DNA from: Pinguiococcus pyrenoidosus
Taxonomy: Eukaryota; Sar; Pinguiophyceae; Pinguiochrysidales; Pinguiochrysidaceae
Length of the DNA: 39,985 nt
Direction of reading: 5' to 3'
Assembly (NCBI GenBank): GCA_019677205.1
Contig: JAAMXY010000012.1
Coordinates: forward strand, 6,415-46,399
A program made the position numbers and the translations under genes. Positions 26,341-36,500 of the stretch are shown piece by piece. Position 1 is the stretch's first letter; each line of letters begins with the position of its first letter. The notes below the pieces were generated by a model. It was not told the DNA's origin and searched no databases. It was given only the letters and a program-made list of their open reading frames with translations.

Positions 26341-28587
26341 ATGACGCTCATCCGGGATTTGCGCCCGATCCTCCTGCTGGTCTTCGTGGTGGCGTCGTCT
26401 GCCTTTGTACTGCAGACGTCCATGCAGCGCTCGGGAATGGGAACTCGTCTGTGGCGCGCGTCGTGCCGGCGCCTGGCCCTGGGCATGACCACGCTCACGA
26501 GCGCGGTGGCGGACAGCAACGCTCTGCTGGAGCAGAGCGGCCTGCCGCAGTTCAAGAGCATCTCGGCGCCGCAGGTGCGGCCGGCGGTGGAGGTGTGTCT
26601 CAAGGACATGCAGGACAAGTTCCAGGGCCTCGAGGAGCAGATGAAGGCCGAGCAGAAGGCGTCCGCGCCGGAGCTGTACCAGGCGTCCGTGGAGGAGATG
26701 GAGAAGATCCAGGCGCCGCTGACCTACGCCTGGGGCGTGGTGGGCCACCTCATGGGCGTGAAGAACAGCCCGGAGCTGCGCTCGGAGCACGAGAGCATGC
26801 AGCCGATGGTGGTGCAGCAGATGCAGGCCATGGGCCAGTCCAAGCCGCTGTACGACGTGCTCAAGGCCATCTCGGAGGCCGAGGACTTCTCGGCGCTGCC
26901 GGAGGCCCAGCAGCGCATCGTGATCTCCAACCTGCGCAGCATGGAGCAGAGCGGCATCGGCCTGGAGGGAGAGACCCGCGAGGAGTTCAACAAGCTGCAG
27001 CTGGAGGCGGCGGAGCTCAGCACCAAGTTCAGCAACAACGTCCTCGACAGCACCAAGGCGTTCCGCCTGGACATCACGGACAAAGCCGAGCTGGAGGGCC
27101 TCCCCCCGTCCGCCCTAGCGCTGGCTGCCAGCCAGAACGCGGCCGAGGACGCGAGCCCGGAGGCGGGGCCCTACACCATCACGCTGGACATCCCCAGCTA
27201 CCTGCCGGCGATGCAGCACCTCAAGAACCGCGAGCTCCGCGAGAAGCTCTACCGCGCGTACGTGACGCGCGCGGCAAGCGGGGACGTGAACAACGAGGAC
27301 TACATCCTCCGCATCCTGCAGATCCGCAAGAAGATGGCGGAAATGCTCGACAAGCCCAACTACGCGGCGGTGAGCCTGGATCGCAAGATGGCCCCCTCCA
27401 TCGAGTCGGTGACGGAGCTCAGCGAGATGCTCCGCGAGAAGGCCTACCCCGCCGCCGTGAAGGAGCTGGAGGACCTGCAGAAGTTCGCGCAGGAGGAGTA
27501 CGGCTTTGAGGGCGAACTGCAGCTCTGGGATGTGCCCTTCTACGCCGAGCGCCTCCGCGAGAAGCTGTACAGCTACACGGAGGAAGAGCTGCGTCCGTAC
27601 TTCTCGCTGGCCAACGTCCTGGACGGCCTCTTCAGCCTCGCGCAGCGCCTCTTCGACGTGACCATTGAAGAGACGAAGGAGGATGTCGAGGTGTGGCACC
27701 CGGACGTGACCTACTACGTGGTCAAGGACGGCCAAACGGGCGAGCAGATCGCGTCGTTCTTCTTGGATCCTTTCTCGCGGCCGGCGGAGAAGCGCGGCGG
27801 CGCGTGGATGGACGTCTGCGTGGGCAAGTCGAAGGTGCTGTCGCGCAAGCCGGTTGCGTACCTCACGTGCAACGGCTCGCCTCCGGTCGGCGACAAGCCC
27901 AGCCTCATGACCTTCCGGGAGGTGGAGACGCTCTTCCACGAGTTCGGCCACGGGCTGCAGCACATGCTGACCCAGGTGGACGACGGAGGCGCCGCGGGAA
28001 TCAACAACGTCGAGTGGGACGCGGTCGAGCTGCCTTCTCAGTTTATGGAGAACTGGTGCTACGACGAGAAGACCGCGCTGGGCATCGCGGTGCACTACGA
28101 GACGGGCGAGCCGCTGCCGAAGGAGCTGTTCCAGAAGATCTGCGACTCCCGGCATTTCATGGCGGGCAGCGGAATGCTCCGGCAGCTGTACTTCGGCCAA
28201 CTGGACATGGCGCTCCACGCGGACTTTGACCCGGAAAGCGGGGCGTCCCCGTTCGACCTGCAGAAGGAGATCGCGTCGCGCTACACCGTGATGAAGCCGC
28301 TTCCGGAGGATCGCTTCCTGTGCAGCTTCGGCCACATCTTCGCGGGAGGGTACGCAGCCGGCTACTACAGCTACAAGTGGGCGGAGATCCTCAGCGCCGA
28401 CGCCTTCTCCGCCTTCGAGGAAGCGGGTCTGGACAACGAGGAGGAGGTCCGCACCATCGGCCGGCGCTTCCGCGACACTGTCTTGGGCATGGGCGGAGGC
28501 AAGCATCCCAGCGAAGTGTTCAAGCTCTTCCGTGGCCGCGACCCGTCCCCGGAGCCGCTTCTGCGCCACTCAGGGCTCGTGCAGTAA
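26341..28587 (+). CDS. M3-family oligopeptidase (OpdA/organellar type), plastid-targeted
   Basis: 748 residues, intronless. Zinc metallopeptidase of the thimet oligopeptidase / oligopeptidase A group, which degrades short peptides such as cleaved transit peptides in organelles. Zinc site HEFGH at 533-537 with third ligand Glu563 in VELPSQ; family segments SFFLDPFSRPAEKRGGAWM, PSLMTFREVETLFHE, FGQLDMALH and GYAAGYYSYKWAEILSADAF follow in the usual order. The start chosen begins a hydrophobic signal peptide (RPILLLVFVVASSAF): the ASSAF motif at the predicted cleavage site matches the heterokont/cryptophyte ASAFAP rule for crossing into a complex plastid. The open frame continues 125 codons upstream without ATG at its head. 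Its plant counterparts are plastid and mitochondrial, which agrees. Confidence 0.93.
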   Translation: MTLIRDLRPILLLVFVVASSAFVLQTSMQRSGMGTRLWRASCRRLALGMTTLTSAVADSNALLEQSGLPQFKSISAPQVRPAVEVCLKDMQDKFQGLEEQMKAEQKASAPELYQASVEEMEKIQAPLTYAWGVVGHLMGVKNSPELRSEHESMQPMVVQQMQAMGQSKPLYDVLKAISEAEDFSALPEAQQRIVISNLRSMEQSGIGLEGETREEFNKLQLEAAELSTKFSNNVLDSTKAFRLDITDKAELEGLPPSALALAASQNAAEDASPEAGPYTITLDIPSYLPAMQHLKNRELREKLYRAYVTRAASGDVNNEDYILRILQIRKKMAEMLDKPNYAAVSLDRKMAPSIESVTELSEMLREKAYPAAVKELEDLQKFAQEEYGFEGELQLWDVPFYAERLREKLYSYTEEELRPYFSLANVLDGLFSLAQRLFDVTIEETKEDVEVWHPDVTYYVVKDGQTGEQIASFFLDPFSRPAEKRGGAWMDVCVGKSKVLSRKPVAYLTCNGSPPVGDKPSLMTFREVETLFHEFGHGLQHMLTQVDDGGAAGINNVEWDAVELPSQFMENWCYDEKTALGIAVHYETGEPLPKELFQKICDSRHFMAGSGMLRQLYFGQLDMALHADFDPESGASPFDLQKEIASRYTVMKPLPEDRFLCSFGHIFAGGYAAGYYSYKWAEILSADAFSAFEEAGLDNEEEVRTIGRRFRDTVLGMGGGKHPSEVFKLFRGRDPSPEPLLRHSGLVQ

Positions 28588-28828
28588 GACCAAGATCCTC
28601 CGCACGGCGGATGGCTAGTTCCGCGGAGCAGGAGGGTGGAAGTACCGTGTGCAGGCATGGGGCGGACCACGCAGTTCCACAGCGTATCCTCTGCTGTGAA
28701 AAAAAAACCCCTTGGCATCTTGCTTGCGATGCGAAGATCGTGAGGAGCGAGCTGGCTGCTTCTTGGGGCTTCGTCGCGGCAGACGGGATGAGTAAGAAGA
28801 AGGCTTTCATCTCCGTTCCACCACATCC

Positions 28829-29437
28829 TCACGACGCTTGCTTTGACCGAACTGTCGTCAAGGCCTCGTTTATGAGCCAGCGGACGCCTTCCTCCAACCC
28901 ATCTCCGTTCAGCGCGCACACATCCTGACCTCTAAGCGGCCTCTCCTCGAACTCGCCGCTGCCTGCCTCCTCCACGTCCGCTGCAAGGAACTCCCGTCTC
29001 AAGTCGTCCGCCGCCTCGGCGCCCTCCATGTCCTGCTTGTTGGCCAGCAGCAGCACCGGCAGGTGCCGCAGGTCCTCGTGGCCCAGCACGTTGCGCAGGA
29101 TCCGGGCCACCTCCTCGAAGCGAGAGCGGTCTGCGGCGTCGATGACGAAAATCAGGCCGTGTGCCCGCTGATAGTACTTCTGCCAGATGCTGCGCATCTT
29201 CTGCTGGCCGCCCACATCCCAGATGGTGACCTGGCAGTGCGGCAGGCGCAACTTGGCCAGGTTCAAGCCGATGGTGGGCGGGATGAGGTTGGGCGGAATG
29301 CTGGCGGTGTGGTTGAAAAGGCTCTTCAGGGCCTCGAGGGTGGTGGTCTTGCCAGCGCTGTCCACACCCAGCATGAGCAGGATGACCTCCGGTCGCACTA
29401 GGCACTGCTGCACCATACCATACAGGAGACTGAACAT
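28829..29437 (-). CDS. ARFRP1/Arl3p-like small GTPase
   Basis: 202 residues from MFSLLYGM; the upstream open frame adds a Ser-rich segment not found in the family. ARF-type motifs: P-loop GVDSAGKT (24-31), switch I PPTIGLNL, WDVGGQQ, NKQD, and CALNG. There is no Gly2, so it would not be myristoylated. The Met-Phe start is the type acetylated by NatC, as for yeast Arl3p and animal ARFRP1, which act at the trans-Golgi to recruit ARL1 and golgins. The opening resembles human ARFRP1 (MYTLLSGLY), as does WDKYY-like IWQKYYQRAHGLIFVID. Convergent with the peptidase gene and divergent from SepSecS. Confidence 0.85.
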   Translation of the reverse strand: MFSLLYGMVQQCLVRPEVILLMLGVDSAGKTTTLEALKSLFNHTASIPPNLIPPTIGLNLAKLRLPHCQVTIWDVGGQQKMRSIWQKYYQRAHGLIFVIDAADRSRFEEVARILRNVLGHEDLRHLPVLLLANKQDMEGAEAADDLRREFLAADVEEAGSGEFEERPLRGQDVCALNGDGLEEGVRWLINEALTTVRSKQAS

Positions 29438-29529
29438 GACGCCCGGTGGCGCCCGGTGGCGCTGGGACGAAGAACTTCCGCTGTTCTCGGCTGCCGATTT
29501 GAATTGCCAGCTCCTACCCAATCATCTTC

Positions 29530-29603
29530 GAGATAAACTTTTGAATTATGATATAAAACAATTTTGTAAAAATGTGTTTATATTTTTGAATATATTTTGA
29601 AAT
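29530..29603. promoter_or_regulatory. AT-rich core of a divergent promoter
   Basis: In the 226-bp spacer between the ARFRP1-like gene and SepSecS, about 74 bp are almost pure A/T (tatgatataaaacaatttt; gtttatatttttgaatatatt) with TATA-like words on both strands. This contrasts sharply with the GC-rich genes on either side. Confidence 0.4.
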
Positions 29604-29663
29604 CGCCTCGGCGGAACGCCCGGCAAATCTTCAAGCGTCTCTCGCGCCACAGCGCCGTCAAGA

Positions 29664-31130
29664 ATGTTCACCGAGCAGCACCTGGACACGGCGAGCCAGC
29701 TGGTGGACCGCGGCTTCTTGGAGCAAGGGTTGCAGGCTCTGCGGCGGCGCCAGCGCCTGCTGACCGTGCTGCTGTCCAGTCGGCAGCTGCCGCCGCAGGG
29801 CTGGGACGACGCCAGCATCGAGCAGCTGCTGAGCGACTTGGCCGCCCTGGACAGCAACAACTTCCTGGGGGCCGTGGGGGCTGGCGAGCGGGAAGGCAGG
29901 GTGTACAGCGCCATCGTCCGCCGTCGGCACTACGGCTTTGCACATGGCATGGGCCGCAGCGGCGACGTTGCAGCCACGCAGCCCAAGGCCGCCGGCTCCT
30001 CCCTGCTGGTGCGCCTGTGCAGCGTGCTGAGCGTGGAGGCGCTGAGGCTCGCGGGGCTCAAGGAGGTGCGCCATGCCGTGGTGTTGCCCGTGGCCACCGG
30101 CATGTCGCTGGCGATGACGTTGCTGTGCCTGCGGCCGCGACGCCCGGGAGCGCGGCTGGTGCTGTTCCATCGGATCGACCAGAAGAGCTGCTTCAAGAGC
30201 ATCGTGGCAGCGGGCTTCGAGCCGCTGGTGATTGAGCGGCGCCGGAGCGGCGACGCCTTGCTCACCGACGTGGATGCCATGCGAGAGGCCATTGAAAGGG
30301 TGGGTGCCGCCGAGATCCTTGCCGTCATGTCGACGACGAGCTGCTTTGCGCCGCGAGCGCCGGATGACGTGGAGGCCATCGCGAGGGCGGCGAAAGCCGC
30401 GGATGTACCGCATGTCGTCAATAACGCCTACGGCCTCGGTTGCGAGAAGATTTGCAAGAGCGTGTCGCGAGCGCAGCGCGTCGGCAGGGTGGACTTCGTC
30501 GTGCAGAGCACGGACAAGAACTTCTTGGTGCCCGTGGGCGGCTGCATCGTGGCGGGATCGGCTGCAGACGTCGACGCCTTGGCCAAGAGCTACCCGGGCC
30601 GAGCCAGCGCCGCGCCGGTGCTCGATCTCTTCGTCACCTTGCTGTCGATGGGCCAGGCAGGCTGGACGGAGGTGCTCGCGACGCGCCGAGCTCTGGCTCA
30701 GCGGGTGAAGCGCGAGCTGGGGGAAATTGCCGATAGACACGGCTTTCGCCTTCTGGACGTGGAGGAGAACACCATCTCGTTCGCGCTCGGGTACCTGGGG
30801 CAGCAGCACAACGGAGAGACGCCGGAGGAGGAATGGACGCCGAACCTCACCAAGCTCGGCTCCATGCTTTTCACGCGCGGCGTGAGCGGGGCCCGGGTCT
30901 GCACTGGGCAGGAGCCCAAGACGATCGGGTCGCACACTTTTGAAGGTTGGGGAACGCATGAGAACGAGACGCGAATCCCCTACATCACCGTCGCATGTGC
31001 GATCGGGATGAAGGAAGCAGATGTTCCGCTGTTGATGGAACGCTTCGAGAAGTCTCTTCGGGACTGGAAGAAGGATGAGCGGCGGCGCCAACAGCGGCGG
31101 CGCAAAGAGATAGCTGACAACGATGCCTAG
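29664..31130 (+). CDS. SEPSECS: O-phosphoseryl-tRNA(Sec) selenium transferase (SepSecS)
   Basis: 488 residues, intronless; human SepSecS is about 501. This PLP enzyme converts O-phosphoseryl-tRNA(Sec) and selenophosphate to selenocysteinyl-tRNA(Sec). Visible signatures are RQLPPQGWDD near the N terminus, NNFLGAVGAGEREGRVYS, GMGRSGD, ATGMSLAMTL, RIDQKSCFKSI, NNAYGL and TDKNFLVPVGG, in which Lys285 is the PLP Schiff-base lysine (human Lys284). The C-terminal GARVCTGQEP and Arg/Lys-rich tail also fit. The gene implies that the organism decodes UGA as selenocysteine in some proteins. Confidence 0.96.
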   Translation: MFTEQHLDTASQLVDRGFLEQGLQALRRRQRLLTVLLSSRQLPPQGWDDASIEQLLSDLAALDSNNFLGAVGAGEREGRVYSAIVRRRHYGFAHGMGRSGDVAATQPKAAGSSLLVRLCSVLSVEALRLAGLKEVRHAVVLPVATGMSLAMTLLCLRPRRPGARLVLFHRIDQKSCFKSIVAAGFEPLVIERRRSGDALLTDVDAMREAIERVGAAEILAVMSTTSCFAPRAPDDVEAIARAAKAADVPHVVNNAYGLGCEKICKSVSRAQRVGRVDFVVQSTDKNFLVPVGGCIVAGSAADVDALAKSYPGRASAAPVLDLFVTLLSMGQAGWTEVLATRRALAQRVKRELGEIADRHGFRLLDVEENTISFALGYLGQQHNGETPEEEWTPNLTKLGSMLFTRGVSGARVCTGQEPKTIGSHTFEGWGTHENETRIPYITVACAIGMKEADVPLLMERFEKSLRDWKKDERRRQQRRRKEIADNDA

Positions 31131-31484
31131 GGTCTTTACTGCAAGGTCTGCTGCGATCCTAAGAATCGACCTGAGACCTTGAGACCTTGAGACCTTGAGA
31201 CCTTGAGACCTTCCGACCTTCCGACCTAGGACCTTCCGACCTTGAGACCTGAGACCTTCCGACCTGGGACCTTCCGACCTGAGTGAGACCTGAGACCTTC
31301 CGACCTGGGACCTTCCGACCTGAGTGAGACCTTCCGACCTGAGTGAGACCTTCCGACTTGAGACCTTCCGACCTGAGACCTTCCGGCGTGGCATCCGTTG
31401 TCTGTTTTTTTTTGGTGTGTGTGGGATCTTTTGGTCTTATTGCAGATACTTTGCGACACCTTAACGCGCAAAGCTTCGCTTAGA
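31131..31484. other. Convergent spacer occupied by minisatellite
   Basis: 354 bp between SepSecS (+) and Sua5 (-) stop codons; nearly two thirds is the tandem repeat listed separately. The remainder holds a t-run near 31405 and no gene. Confidence 0.6.
31166..31386. repeat. GACCTTGA / GACCTTCCGACCT minisatellite
   Basis: About 220 bp. It starts with four to five 8-bp units gaccttga, then higher-order units of gaccttccgacct with gagtga spacers. A 41-bp block is duplicated exactly in tandem at 31246-31286 and 31287-31327. Open frames across it are Ser/Arg/Lys/Val repeats and not real genes. Confidence 0.9.
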
Positions 31485-32980
31485 TCAGATGGAGAGCGTC
31501 TTTCCAGAGACGGCGCGGATGAGTCGATCCTGCAAGGCATCTTTCAGCGCTGCGTCAGCTTTGCTCGAGTCGGGCGGAGCAACTTGGGCAGGCAGCGTTC
31601 CCAGGTCGGGCAGGATGATGAGCTTCGCCCCTTCCGTCTGCGCATGGTGGGAGGATAGAATTTCACTGAGTCCAAGGGCCCCGAGGACTTGACATGTCAC
31701 GGCGACTTCACCTGCTCTGCCCATCGAAGGCCGCCGAAGAGACGCTGCGCGGCCTGTTGGAGAAGTCCGGACGGGCCCACGTCCTCGTACTTGAAGGCCT
31801 GCTGCTCGAGGCCTCTTAGCCGCCCACCGATGTCTAATACTACGGCGGCTCGGAGATCCACACCCACGGAAGCTTGCAATTCCGTCTGGATGGCATCCAC
31901 CAAATGCTCCGTCTCGAGCAACTGCGCATCCGAGTGGAGGCAAAGCATCACCGCGGGGGTGTCCGGCGCATAGTGCTTGAGGAATTGCCCAGGACTCTCA
32001 AAGCCTTGCTTCCCGTTCTCCTCCTTCTCCTCCTCCTTGCCCCCTCCCTCTGCCTCCTCCACAACTTTGGTGGCCTCCCGTGCTTTGCCTGTTACATCCA
32101 AGTCGTAGTCTTGGAGCGAAGTTTGCAGCTCTTCGCGGCCGATGATGCCGGCTCGCATCACCTCCACCTGCCTGCCGTCGTCGTGCACCTTCACCACGGT
32201 GGACTCGATGCCCACGTCGCAAATCAAGTCTGTGTCCAGGCCTCTGCCACCCCCTTCAGGCGGCCTCAGGATCAAAATGTCTGCGTCGGAGAGGTCATCC
32301 CACACGTGCTCCGCGGTCGTGGGACTTACATGCCCGAAGCGGTTCGCTGACGGCGCGGCCAAGGGTATCCGAGCGCTCTCCAGCAACTGCCGAGCCACCG
32401 GATGCCGGGGACTCCGAACCCCCACACAGTCGGTACCAGCGGTGACCTCCGGCGGCACTGCTGCGGCCGCTTTCGCGATGATGGTCAGAGGCCCTGGCCA
32501 GAAGGCGCTGGCCAAGGCGGAAATGACGTCGACGGCCTGTGGGGCCAAGTCGTCCAGGTCGTACAAGGCCAGGGCTTCGTCCAGCTGCAACACGTGCACG
32601 ATGAGCGGGTCGCTACGAGGCCGCTTCTTGGCGTCGAAGATGGAACAAAGGGCCTTTCGGTCGGAGATGACGCCGCCGAGGCCGTAGACCGTCTCCGTCG
32701 GGAAGGCCACCAGGCCACCTTGGCGTAGGAACCTTGCAGCCACCTCGAGGTCCTCTTGGCTGGTATCTATGACGCGTGCGGCGCCCAGAACAGCCAGGTT
32801 GGCGGCGAAAGTCCGCTGTAGTAAAGGCCTGCTGCAGGGTGCGGACAGAGACCATCGCATGGCGCCAGCTGCGCGCTTGATCGAGGCCGCTGACCATGCC
32901 CGCAGCGTTGGCAAGCACACAGAGAAGGCGAGAACCATGCAAAGACGGCGCCGGACGAGCCTGCCAAGCATGTCCGGCAT
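31485..32980 (-). CDS. Sua5/YrdC threonylcarbamoyl-AMP synthase with presequence
   Basis: Exons 32980-31712 and 31637-31485 (74-nt intron, donor gtgaag, acceptor catgcgcag); 473 residues. Makes threonylcarbamoyl-AMP for t6A37 in ANN-decoding tRNAs. YrdC domain: GGLVAFPTETVYGLGG, KKRPRSDPLIVHV, FWPGPLTIIAK, VGVRSPRHPVARQLLE, PLAAPSANRFGHVSPT, and IESTVV. A Sua5 linker (SPGQFLKHYAPDTPAVM) and a small C-terminal Sua5 domain follow, completed by exon 2 (DALQDRLIRAVSG). The start at 32980 (or 32971) gives a basic then hydrophobic leader, RRRLCMVLAFSVCLPTLRAW, like a signal peptide followed by an aromatic residue, so the plastid is a reasonable destination; a mitochondrial role is the alternative. 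The acidic insert VVEEAEGGGKEEEKEEN lies before the linker. Confidence 0.92.
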
Positions 32981-33535
32981 GGTCCGTGCGTGCAGACGGA
33001 TGGTGAAGTTGAGGACTGACGCCGTTGTTATGATGATCCTTCGGGTCGTCGCGTCGTCGCGTTCCTCGCGTCCGCAATACAGCAATAAAGATTGATGATG
33101 ATGATGATGATGATGATGGTGATGGTGATGATTGTCTTTTCCTTCCTTCTCTCTCTCTTGGCTTTGCTCGATGGCGGAACTTCGGTGGCGGTGTCGCAGC
33201 TGCAGCTCATTGTGGTGGAGAGCGCCAACTTCAGCTGCGGGTGGCGATGCAACAGCTGGCCTTGCTGCGAAACTTGGGGTCGTTCTGGGAGACGAGAGCT
33301 CTTCGCACCTCCAGTACTGCTTTCGACAGAGTCGCTCTCCTTTCTCTTTCTCTACCTCTCACGAGTCTTTTCGTGTTGTCTCTGCTTTGAGAACCTCTCT
33401 CTGTCTCTCTCTCTCTCTCCCACACACCCACCCACCCCCACAAAACACAAAGCACAAAATACAAAACACACACCACACTTGACGTACTGCACAGGTCGGC
33501 AACTTGCGGTGGCCGCTACCGTGGGGGACTGGGAA
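32981..33535. other. Intergenic region with simple repeats
   Basis: 555 bp between the 3' end of the SPO22/ZIP4-like gene and the 5' end of Sua5, both on the minus strand. Contains an (atg)n run at about 33093-33131, a ct-rich tract at about 33395-33420 and a ca-rich tract at about 33420-33478. Open frames here are driven by these repeats; I see no gene. Confidence 0.5.
33093..33131. repeat. (ATG)n microsatellite
   Basis: Eight consecutive gat/atg triplets followed by interrupted gtgatg copies, about 115 bp upstream of the Sua5 start. Confidence 0.9.
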
Positions 33536-36500
33536 CTAGCGAAAAAGATCCTTGACCGCGGTTCCCCCTTCGTTTTGCGCTTTCCCTTTTGCTTCGAGCG
33601 CTCTGGCATACAGCGCCGATATCTCCTGCATGAGTACAAGCAAACAAAGCAGGGTAATCAACTCCATTCTCCAAAAAAAAAACAGCGCAGGAGGAAAGGG
33701 GGCTTGCTGCGGAGCTGCTCTACGTTTCCCCACCTTGTGATTCTCCTGCTGAAACGGCTCGCCGGTGTAGGGCAGCAGCTGGAGCGCCCTGCTGAGAAAG
33801 CCTTCGGCGCCGCTCGTGTCTTTCGTCTACGGTGTGGTCCGTTCGTTCGTTTATTTCTTTCTTCGCCACGAATGGAGGATGGGACACTCGGCACCGTCTC
33901 TTCAGGACACCGAGCTTACCTCGATGCATGCGAGGCCTCGGTTATGGGCTCGGGCACACAGCCATTCCAGATAGCAATCGTCAACTGGAGAGGTCGGAGA
34001 TGCTGGAGTGGAAGACCGCGGCAGCGCCCACCTCGGGTCAGCGCAGATTTGAAGAGCTTCGTCCAGCACACGAGCGCTCGTTTCGTTCGTATCCGCGAAG
34101 CGGAACATGCTTGTCAGAACCCGAAGCACCAGGCTCTTCGAAGGCGCCCCGCTATGCCGATTCACGACCTGATGGCAGAGCCGATACAGCCGGTACACAT
34201 GACCTGTCGGCAGCGTATGCCTCGCCGCCATTCTGTCCGTCATGCTCAGCAGCAGCTCCGCGGGCATCGTGAAGAGCATGCGCTCGCTTGAGTGTAGAAA
34301 CTCGTCTGAAAGGGGCGTTGCCATTGGAAGTCGAAGAAGCATCCATGAGATTGGGAAGCTTCATGTCCTGCCTAGGTTCTCCAGCAAATGATGAAACGCA
34401 CCTAGGGCTTCCTTGGTGACACAGGCGTCGAGTCTGAGCGCCACCAGAAGATCTCGGAGCTTCGATACGTCTGGATCACGATCCGATGCGCCGCTCTGCT
34501 CGAGCAAGAGATTTGTGACGGTGCCCAACTCGTCCAGCCGTTGCGCGACGACTGCATTCTGAAGCACTTGGCCTTCCGCCGGGACGGGATCGCTCTCCAG
34601 CGTCAGGGTGAGGGAGGCCGCCAACGCGTGCCCCTGCCGTTTCAGAAGATCAAGCTGAGCCAAGGGAAGCATGGTGGACATGACATTTCCGCCAGCTTTC
34701 TCTTCCCCTCCAATGCCGATGCAATCTTCTTCATCCGCTGAAGAGCTCGCAGCCGCCGTAGCCGAGGACACAGAGACCCCATCGAAGAGCAAAACCAGTT
34801 TGCAGAAGTCCGACGTCGTCGCGAATCCCTGCTCCACCAGAGGCCGCAGCAGCGGATCTTCCGAGGGCGCGTCCGCAGCAGGGGTCTGCAGCGAACTGGG
34901 CAATGGCTTCTGCTCAATGGCCTTCGCCGCCGTGAAGGAAATGTTCCAGAGGACGGACGAGATGTACTCAAAATCCTCACGGCTGCCCAATTTCTCGATC
35001 GGGAAGCGGCTTTGTCCATTCGGTGCGGGATCCGATGGCGGCGGTACGCTTGGGCTTTTGGAGTCGGCGACGGTGGCACGGTCGAGAAGCTTCACACATC
35101 CCTGCAGCTGCCGCAGGACCTCCTCAAAGACATCCGGACTTTCCTTGAGGTACAGCTGCTCGCCATGGTGGCCCGAGTCCGTCTTCAGCAGCGCAGCCTT
35201 CAGCATCGAGCGGAGCATCATCCCAAAGGATTCGGCACCATCGGGGAGGCTTCCGGCCTTCTCCGTTTCCGCGACGAAAGTCCGGAGCCACAACCTGAGC
35301 AAGTGCAACATCACGTCGTACTTCCTCGTCGGGTTCACCTTGATGGACGAGGCGAGGCGGAGCAAGGTCGTGACCAGCGCTCGCCTTTCCGATGGAAGCT
35401 CGACCTGGCATTCCCGTGCCATTGACTCCACGTTGGCAACGACGTCCTCCACCCGCTGGGGTGTGTGCGCCGACGCGAAGAACACTCCAATGAGGCTCGC
35501 TTCGTTGGCTTGCTGTCGGAAAGCCTGGTTTGCGTGGGACAGGGCAGAGTCAGCTTGCGACAGAGCTAGCAAGGCGGCGGACTTCCAGAGGTGCGCCCTG
35601 GAGTACTCCTCTTTCAGGGACAGACTGCTGTGCAGGGTTCCACCCAGGCTGGCCTTTGGCAGGAAGCGCAGAATTCTCGTGCACCACTCGTTCACAGCCT
35701 CCTCGAAGTTCAGCGATCGGAGAAAGCTCGTCCACAGCCACAAGGTGCGGCGGCAGCTCGTCAACTGCTCTTGCGACAAGCTAGAGACGGCGTTCTCGTC
35801 CGCCAGGATCTGGTCGAAGATTTTGGCCGCCTCGTCGGCGACGTCCGAGCTGTCTCCACCATCCTTGGCCCGTGCCAAGAGCACAGACGCGATTTCCGTC
35901 TTGAGCTGCGTGCGGTTGGGCTCGAAGGAGAACTTCTGGAGGAGCTCTTCAAGCAGAACCACGGACCGATGGTCATACCGAGACGCCGCGCTGAACTTCC
36001 TTATCGCGTCCATGGAATACGCGAAGTTGTTGTGCCCTCGAATGAGCTGCTGGATCGCGGTCATCGCGTTCTGAAGATCCGTGCAGGTGGTGAACACGAA
36101 GCACCTGGCCAGCTGCACATCCTCGAGACGAACCCCCTCGTCTTGCGTCGCTTCACCGGCCTTGGTGGCGTCCTTCGATGCGTCGTCTCGATCGCAGATC
36201 CGCTCAAGGTTCGTGAGGCATATCAGAGCTCTTTCGGGCTGCTTCTGATGGGCAAAGCAGAAGCACAGCGCAAAGAGGATCTTGCCTTGGAGCTGACCCA
36301 CGTCCGAGGACGAAGCCGGATTGGACGTCGTCTCACAAGCGTCCATGGCGATCCGGAGAAGCTCGACGGCCGCTTCGACCATCTTGAGATCCCCGTCCGC
36401 CGCTTTGGCACAGATCGTCCGTCCGTGATAGTGAGCAACGTGCGCAAGCCGAAGCTTGTCTCCTTTCACGAAGCTGTTGACCTTGCCCAGCATGCCGACG

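Noticed and set aside
27115-28569. 484-residue open frame antisense to the M3 oligopeptidase
   Set aside because: Shadow of GC3 bias; no domain, while the plus strand carries a complete metallopeptidase.
29658-31394. 578-residue open frame antisense to the whole SepSecS gene
   Set aside because: Composition is His/Arg/Ala/Leu-rich with no conserved motif. It mirrors the GC3-biased codons of SepSecS and runs on into the minisatellite.
33092-34291. 399-residue plus-strand open frame starting with poly-Met
   Set aside because: Driven by the (atg)n, ct- and ca-rich repeats, then antisense to exons of the SPO22/ZIP4-like gene.
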